From Streptomyces hawaiiensis (lineage in GTDB: Bacteria > Actinomycetota > Actinomycetes > Streptomycetales > Streptomycetaceae), in assembly GCF_004803895.1 (NCBI RefSeq), contig NZ_CP021978.1, positions 7,316,001 through 7,380,000 on the forward strand: a DNA stretch of 64,000 nucleotides, in the 5' to 3' direction. Every line of letters starts with the position of its first letter. Positions within the stretch are counted from its first letter, which is position 1. Positions 59,546-64,000 of the stretch are shown here, piece after piece. A model generated the notes under the pieces. That model searched no databases. It was given only the letters and a program-made list of their open reading frames with translations, and was not told where the DNA came from. The translations under genes were made by a program, and so were the position numbers.

Positions 59546-62124
59546 GCGCACGCAGAATCGCCCTCCGGGTCGCCCTGCGGCGCGTGCGGCGCGACCGCAA
59601 GCGGACCGTCGCCCTCACCGCGGCGCTGCTCGTTCCGCTGACCCTGGCCGTCACCCTGGTCACTCTGCGGGCCACCAGCGAGATCCCCCAGGACGAACGG
59701 GTCGGCACGCTCATCGGCCAGTCGCAGGGCGTACTGCGCAACCTCGACTTCGTAGCCGAGCGGGGCGCCGAACGCGCCCTGGCCGAAGGGCCTCAGGCGC
59801 TGGCGAACGCCGTCGGCCAGGACATCGAGGTCGTCCCCGAGGTGGACGGCCCGCTCGCTGTTTCGTCGGACGGCCTTCAGGTCGACTCCTACGGCTACGG
59901 ACTCGAACTCGACCAGCCCCTCCACCAAGGCCGGTTCGTGCTGACCGACGGCAGGGCGCCGCGCGCACCGGGCGAGGTCGCCCTCTCGCCGAGCGTGGCG
60001 GAACGGCTCGGGGCCCGGCCGGGTGACCGGGTGGAACTCGGCGAGGGCGGCGCCACGGCCGAGGTCTCCGGGATCGCCGCGATCCCCACGGACACCCTGC
60101 GGAAGTTCGTGGTGGCCCTCCCGGCCGTCGTCGCCGGCCAGGCACCGGCTCTCCCGAAACCGGGGCAGGAAAGCTCCATGGCCGCCGCTCAGGACGGCAC
60201 CGTCGTCGTGTGGCACACCCCGGAGGCGCTCACGCCCCGGGCACAGCGGGCCATGACGGAGCAGGGCTGGCGCCTCGAACCCCGGTCCACCGCCTTCGAC
60301 GTCGCCCGCGACGCCCCCGACTCCCTGCTTCCCGAGGAGTCCGCGACCGCCTGGGTCATCGGACTGGCGGTCCTGGTACTCGGCGAACTCGGCCTGGTGA
60401 TGGGGGCGGTCTACGCGATCGTCGTACGCAGCAGCCGACGTGAACTCGCCCTGCTGGCCGCGGCCGGCGCGGGACCGAAGACCAGGCGTTCGGTCATCAC
60501 CCACCAAGGGGTCCTGGTGGGCCTCATCGCCACCGGACTCGCCCTCGGGGCCGGCGTGGCCGGTGCTTGGCTGCTGAAGCCCTGGGCGGCGGAGCGGAAC
60601 GGTGAAATCTGGGGTGGGCTGCGGCTGGACGCCTGGTCTACGGCGGTCCTGGCACTGCTCGGCGTCCTCACTCCGGCGATCGCTGCCCGAGTCGCGGCAC
60701 GCGGCGTCGGCGGCGATGTGGTCGCCGCGCTGCGCGACCAGGCCGACTTCGACGACCGTGCGCCGCGTCGCGGGCAGGTGGCCCTCGGCGCCCTGCTGAC
60801 CTGCGGTGTGCTGCTGGCCGTCGCCGGTGCGTCGCTCAAGGCTCCGTTCACCGTCATGATCGGGGCGCTGGGCCTGGTCATCGGCACGGGCCTCCTCGTG
60901 CGGCGGCTGTTGCCGTCGAGCGCCGGCCGGGCCGACGGTCTCCGGCTGATGCAGCGCATCGGGGCCCGGCTGCTGGCACGTTCCGCGTCCCGCTCCGCGA
61001 CCATGGGAACGGTGGTGGCCAGTCTCACGGTGCTGACCGGGCTGGTCCTGGCGGCCATGGGAGGGCTCACCGCGGAGGTCGGCAAGTCGTACGAGCCCGC
61101 CTCCCCGCACGGTTCGGCCTTCACCTACGCCACGAAGGTGCCCGGGCCCGCCACCGTCGCCGCCATGGAGGAGGCTCTCGGGGGCGAGCGCCTGACGGCC
61201 ATGGGCATCGCCAGCCCGCCGGCCCCGCGGGGCACGGCCCCGGACGGCACCGCGTGGTCCTACTGGGGCGAGTTCGAGGCCGCCTCACCGCTGCCCGACC
61301 GGCCGTCCGCCGTCATGGTGATCCGTGAGGCCGACCTGTCCACGGTGCTCGGCAGGAAATCCACCGCCCGGGAGCGCGGGGTGCTGTCCGCCGGCGGAGC
61401 CGTCGTCCTGGACGAGCGGCTCGCACCGGGCGGCCGGCTGACCGTGACGGCGCCGAAGTCCCCGGTTCTGGACACGGGCCGAACGGAGATGTACACCGAG
61501 AGCCTCGACGCGGTCGTGGCCCAGCGGCGCTCGGAGTACCGCAGCCTGCCGGTCGTCTACGTCAGTGCCGTCGGTCTCAGGGCGCTCGGCGGTGTCGAAC
61601 AGCCCAACTCGGCCTACTACTACCTTCCCGCGCCGGATGACTCGATCTCCTCGGAACAGGAGGACCGGGCGCGTGGAGCGCTCGCCTCGGACATCGGCAG
61701 CGGCTACTTCACGCTGGAGGTGGAGCGGGGCCCGGTCGCCGCCGAGGTGCTGAGGGCCACGACCCTCGGCAGCGCGCTCGTGCTGATGCTCGTGGCGGCC
61801 ACACTGGCCTTCCTCACGGTGGGCCTCGCCACTCAGGAGATGCGGCCGGACCTCTCCGCGCTGGCCGCCGCGGGCGCCGACCGGCGGTTCCGGTCCTGGC
61901 TCACCGGTGTGTACGCCGGTCAGGTGACGCTCCTCGGAGTGCTGATGGGGGTCGTGGTGACCGCCGTCGCCACCCCCGCCCTGCTGCTCTCCCTGGACGT
62001 GGGCTGGTCGCTGTGGCCATGGCTCGGTCTCGCCGCCGCATCGGCGGGAGCCGTGGCGGCAGCGGTGGCGGCGGGCTGCCTCGGTGGCTCCCGGGTGACG
62101 ACCCTGCTGAGGGCCGCACAGTGA
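59542..62124 (+). CDS. FtsX-like ABC permease
   Basis: The 860-residue membrane protein has an N-terminal helix, a large extracytoplasmic domain and two FtsX core domains (about 265-400 and 745-850), with a middle group of helices near 410-500; this is the long MacB/LolCE-like actinobacterial architecture. The GTG at 59542 overlaps the ATPase stop; the open frame running back to 58852 is a shadow of the ATPase gene. Together with the ATPase it should use ATP to move a substrate across or out of the membrane or to transmit force. A strong terminator follows. Confidence 0.93.
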   Translation: MSARRIALRVALRRVRRDRKRTVALTAALLVPLTLAVTLVTLRATSEIPQDERVGTLIGQSQGVLRNLDFVAERGAERALAEGPQALANAVGQDIEVVPEVDGPLAVSSDGLQVDSYGYGLELDQPLHQGRFVLTDGRAPRAPGEVALSPSVAERLGARPGDRVELGEGGATAEVSGIAAIPTDTLRKFVVALPAVVAGQAPALPKPGQESSMAAAQDGTVVVWHTPEALTPRAQRAMTEQGWRLEPRSTAFDVARDAPDSLLPEESATAWVIGLAVLVLGELGLVMGAVYAIVVRSSRRELALLAAAGAGPKTRRSVITHQGVLVGLIATGLALGAGVAGAWLLKPWAAERNGEIWGGLRLDAWSTAVLALLGVLTPAIAARVAARGVGGDVVAALRDQADFDDRAPRRGQVALGALLTCGVLLAVAGASLKAPFTVMIGALGLVIGTGLLVRRLLPSSAGRADGLRLMQRIGARLLARSASRSATMGTVVASLTVLTGLVLAAMGGLTAEVGKSYEPASPHGSAFTYATKVPGPATVAAMEEALGGERLTAMGIASPPAPRGTAPDGTAWSYWGEFEAASPLPDRPSAVMVIREADLSTVLGRKSTARERGVLSAGGAVVLDERLAPGGRLTVTAPKSPVLDTGRTEMYTESLDAVVAQRRSEYRSLPVVYVSAVGLRALGGVEQPNSAYYYLPAPDDSISSEQEDRARGALASDIGSGYFTLEVERGPVAAEVLRATTLGSALVLMLVAATLAFLTVGLATQEMRPDLSALAAAGADRRFRSWLTGVYAGQVTLLGVLMGVVVTAVATPALLLSLDVGWSLWPWLGLAAASAGAVAAAVAAGCLGGSRVTTLLRAAQ

Positions 62125-62127
62125 GGC

Positions 62128-62163
62128 CCCGGCCGTAGCGGGCGCGCGCCCGCTACGGCCGGG
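62128..62163 (+). terminator. Terminator after the ABC transporter operon
   Basis: CCCGGCCGTAGCGGGCGC and GCGCCCGCTACGGCCGGG form an 18-bp perfect stem with no spacer, three bases past the permease stop. Confidence 0.88.
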
Positions 62164-62319
62164 TGACGCCACAGGGGGCTCGCTGCCGCTCCGCTGAACA
62201 CCCCCGGGGCGAACGGGTCGTGAAGGTACGTGCCGCGTTCTTGTGGCCAGGGCCGGGGCGCGATACACCGTACTCGCCCGTCGCATGGCGGGATTCGTTC
62301 GCACCCTGGGGAGTGGGCC

Positions 62320-63042
62320 ATGAGCGTGACGAGTCGGTACCGGGAGGCGTGGGAGGGGTTCTGGCGGGAGGCGCCCGGCGAACCCGGGGCGGTGTTCTGG
62401 GACGCGGAACCGGTCCTGACCGTGGGTCCGCATCTCGCCCTGTTCGAGCCGTACCTGGCCGATCCGGCGCTGCCGCTGGTGGACCTCGGCTGCGGCAACG
62501 GCACCCAGACCCGCTACCTCGCGGACCGCTTCCCGCACGTGCTGGGCGTCGACCTGTCCGCCGCGGCCCTCGACCACGCCCGGCGCTCCGACCCGGCGGG
62601 GCAGGCCTCCTACCGGCAGCTGGACGCCGCCGAGAAGGACGAGGCCCAGGCCCTGCACGCCGAGCTCGGCGACACCAACGTCTACATGCGGGGTGTCCTG
62701 CACCAGTGCGAGCCGGACGACCGGCAGTCCCTGGTCGACGGGATCGCCACGCTGGTCGGCGACCGCGGCCGCGCCTGCCTGGTGGAGCTGTCGGGCACCG
62801 CCAAGCAGGTGCTGAGGGGCCTGGCGGACGGCCCCGAAGGCCCGCCGCCCAAGCTCGCGCCCGTGTTCCGCCACGGCCTCGCGCCCGGCGAGGTCGCGGA
62901 CGAGGCCGTGCCCGAGTATCTGCACTCGGCCGGTCTCACCGTCCTGGCGAGCGGCCGAATGCCCCTGAAGAGCACCGAGTACCGGCCCGACGGCACACGC
63001 ATCGAGCTGCCCTCCACCTGGCTGGTGGCGGGGCGCTCCTAG
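62320..63042 (+). CDS. Class I SAM-dependent methyltransferase
   Basis: The 240-residue protein has motif I LVDLGCGNGTQTRYLA and the acidic end of strand two (GVDLSAAALDHA), and resembles Streptomyces methyltransferases of the thiopurine type. Substrate unknown. GGGGAG is six bases before ATG 62320; the open frame to 62230 lacks a ribosome site. Its TAG stop is inside the left arm of a long inverted repeat. The ABC terminator separates it from the upstream operon. Confidence 0.88.
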   Translation: MSVTSRYREAWEGFWREAPGEPGAVFWDAEPVLTVGPHLALFEPYLADPALPLVDLGCGNGTQTRYLADRFPHVLGVDLSAAALDHARRSDPAGQASYRQLDAAEKDEAQALHAELGDTNVYMRGVLHQCEPDDRQSLVDGIATLVGDRGRACLVELSGTAKQVLRGLADGPEGPPPKLAPVFRHGLAPGEVADEAVPEYLHSAGLTVLASGRMPLKSTEYRPDGTRIELPSTWLVAGRS

Positions 63043-63104
63043 GGGTGTCCGCAAAGTCCCGCCCGCCCTCCGGGTGGACGACGCGACTTTGCGGACACCC
63101 CTAG
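63039..63104. terminator. 19-bp inverted repeat between convergent genes
   Basis: CTAGGGGTGTCCGCAAAGT at 63039-63057 is repeated perfectly inverted at 63086-63104, with a 28-base GC-rich centre that can fold further. The stops of the methyltransferase and of the PucR remnant both lie inside the arms. A bidirectional terminator is the simplest reading; a small mobile repeat is possible. Confidence 0.7.
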
Positions 63105-63238
63105 CCGCCGCCCAGCCGGTCGGCCAGACAGGCCAGGTACAGCGCCATGGCCGTCCGGTGCTCGCGCAGTGGACGGCCGGTGAGCTGCTCGATCTTGTTC
63201 ATGCGGTAGACGACGGTGTTGCGGTGGATGTGCGGGCA
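63101..63238 (-). pseudogene. Remnant of a PucR-type regulator (C-terminal HTH only)
   Basis: The 45-residue piece CPHIHRNTVVYRMNKIEQLT through ALYLACLADRLGGG is the C-terminal HTH of a PucR/CdaR protein. The rest of the gene is missing: upstream of residue 1 the sequence becomes the tail of a permease on the other strand. It is therefore a truncated relic next to a deletion or rearrangement junction at about 63236-63245. It is not the same gene as the regulator at the left edge. Confidence 0.8.
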
Positions 63239-63436
63239 CTGGAGGTGTACCTGGTCATCGCGGCGATCTACTTCGCCCTGTGCTACCCGCTGTCCCAACT
63301 GCTGCTGCTCCTGGAGCGGAAGGTCCGCTCGGGAGTGCCCCTGTCGCCGTGGCGCCGGCGGCGCCTGCGGGCGGCCCGTGCCCTGCTGGCCGCCGAACCG
63401 GCCGCCGGCGTACCCGTGAAGGAGGCTTCCGCATGA
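63239..63436 (+). pseudogene. Tail of a polar amino acid ABC permease
   Basis: The 65 residues starting LEVYLVIAAIYFALCYPLSQ and ending before the ATPase gene match the C-terminus of GlnP/HisM-type permeases. The first several hundred bases of the gene are absent, replaced by the inverted PucR relic. The TGA overlaps the next start as ATGA, the normal operon junction, showing that this was once an intact permease-ATPase pair. It cannot make a working permease as it stands. Confidence 0.8.
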
Positions 63437-64000
63437 CCGAGTCGGTCGCCGCGGTGACGCCCGCCACCCGGGCCTCCTCCGAGGCCGTCGTACGCATCGA
63501 GTCGCTGAGCAAGTCCTTCGACGGCCGGCTCGTCCTCGACCGGGTGAACCTGGAGGTCGGCCGGGGCAGCATCGTCAGCGTCATCGGGCAGAGCGGCGGC
63601 GGCAAGACCACCCTGATGCGCTGCGTCAACCTGCTCGAACGCCCCGACCGGGGCACCATCGAGGTCGCCGGGAGGTGGTCCACCAGGACGGACGCACGGT
63701 CTGCCGAGAGCTGCCCCGGCTGCGCCGCACGGTCGGCATGGTCTTCCAGCGGTTCCATCTGTTCCCGCACCTCACGGCCGTGGAGAACGTCGTCCTCGCA
63801 CAGCGCAAAGCCGGTGTGCCCGAGGAACAGGCCCTGGTGCGGGCCGTGGCGCTGCTGCGCCGGGTCGGCGTGGCCCACCGCGCCCTCGCGCAGCCCGAGC
63901 AGCTCTCCGGCGGCGAGCAGCAGCGCGTCGCCATCGCCCGTGCACTCGCGCTCACCCCGAGGTGCTCCTCTTCGACGAGCCCACCTCGTCCCTGGACCCC
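63433..64000 (+). pseudogene. GlnQ-type amino acid ABC ATPase with frameshifts, truncated by the window edge
   Basis: Frame one holds Walker A VIGQSGGGKTTLMRCVNLLE. After TIEVAG at about 63672 one base is missing, and the protein continues in another frame with MVFQRFHLFPHLTAVENVV, LSGGEQQRVAIARALALTP. Near 63958 another base is missing before VLLFDEPTSSLDP (Walker B and D-loop). Both losses fit one-base slips in G runs, so sequencing error must be considered, but the broken neighbouring permease supports real decay. The window ends before the C-terminus. Confidence 0.82.

Noticed and set aside
1..64000. CRISPR arrays, prophage or insertion-sequence genes
   Set aside because: No regularly spaced short repeats with spacers, transposase, integrase or phage structural genes were recognised.

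Overview
The window looks like part of a Streptomyces chromosome. G+C is very high, coding strands carry G or C at almost every third codon position, GTG starts are common, several genes appear leaderless, and TTA codons are rare enough to stand out. The order psd, pssA and the ethylmalonyl-CoA genes with ccr is one I recall from Streptomyces chromosomes (the S. coelicolor region around SCO6467-SCO6473, from memory). I see no rRNA, tRNA, CRISPR array, insertion sequence or integrase.

Layout. At 0-6 kb a PucR-type regulator is followed by a reductive pyrimidine/hydantoin catabolic set: beta-ureidopropionase, dihydropyrimidinase, an F420-type LLM oxidoreductase and an NCS1 transporter. At 6-8.3 kb lie envelope proteins: DUF3558-like, DUF305, and a His/Met-rich membrane protein. 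At 8.6-13 kb a very large STAND NTPase (HTH, NACHT, about 17 HEAT repeats) is divergent from a 45-residue membrane protein. At 13.3-18.2 kb are metabolic enzymes ending in a macrodomain protein. At 18.2-25.6 kb are a class II amidotransferase, DUF2252, a K+ channel, small membrane proteins, a PP2C phosphatase and a decayed alpha/beta hydrolase. At 25.8-32.2 kb are a secreted beta-galactosidase with a LamG insertion, an NmtR/CzrA-like metal sensor, and the alkylation-repair pair Ada-AlkA and Ogt. At 32.2-36.8 kb are a VOC protein, then Sir2, Nudix and ADP-ribosylglycohydrolase genes, then glycerate kinase.

At 36.8-47.7 kb are phospholipid synthesis (pssA, psd) and a complete ethylmalonyl-CoA operon (ccr, meaA, lyase, hydratase, dehydrogenase) with a TetR regulator and a tandem 3-hydroxyacyl-CoA dehydrogenase upstream. 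These would convert acetyl-CoA-derived crotonyl-CoA to glyoxylate and propionyl-CoA. At 48-57.9 kb are a TTA-containing HEAT protein, GNAT, a secreted tripeptidyl aminopeptidase, a radical-SAM gene under a LexA-like box, an SRPBCC protein, an MFS exporter fused to transthyretin-like repeats, and a PAS-GAF-SpoIIE-HATPase regulator. At 58-62 kb a lone LuxR-type HTH protein, a secreted four-cysteine peptide and a MacB-like ABC transporter form a candidate module. The right edge is a decayed locus: a PucR tail abutting an amino-acid permease tail, and a frameshifted GlnQ-like ATPase.

The strongest candidates for something undescribed are the NACHT-HEAT gene with its TTA codons, repeat-rich leader and divergent small membrane protein; the LuxR/peptide/ABC module; and the MFS-transthyretin fusion. 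All functions are read from sequence patterns and remembered family knowledge; no search was run.
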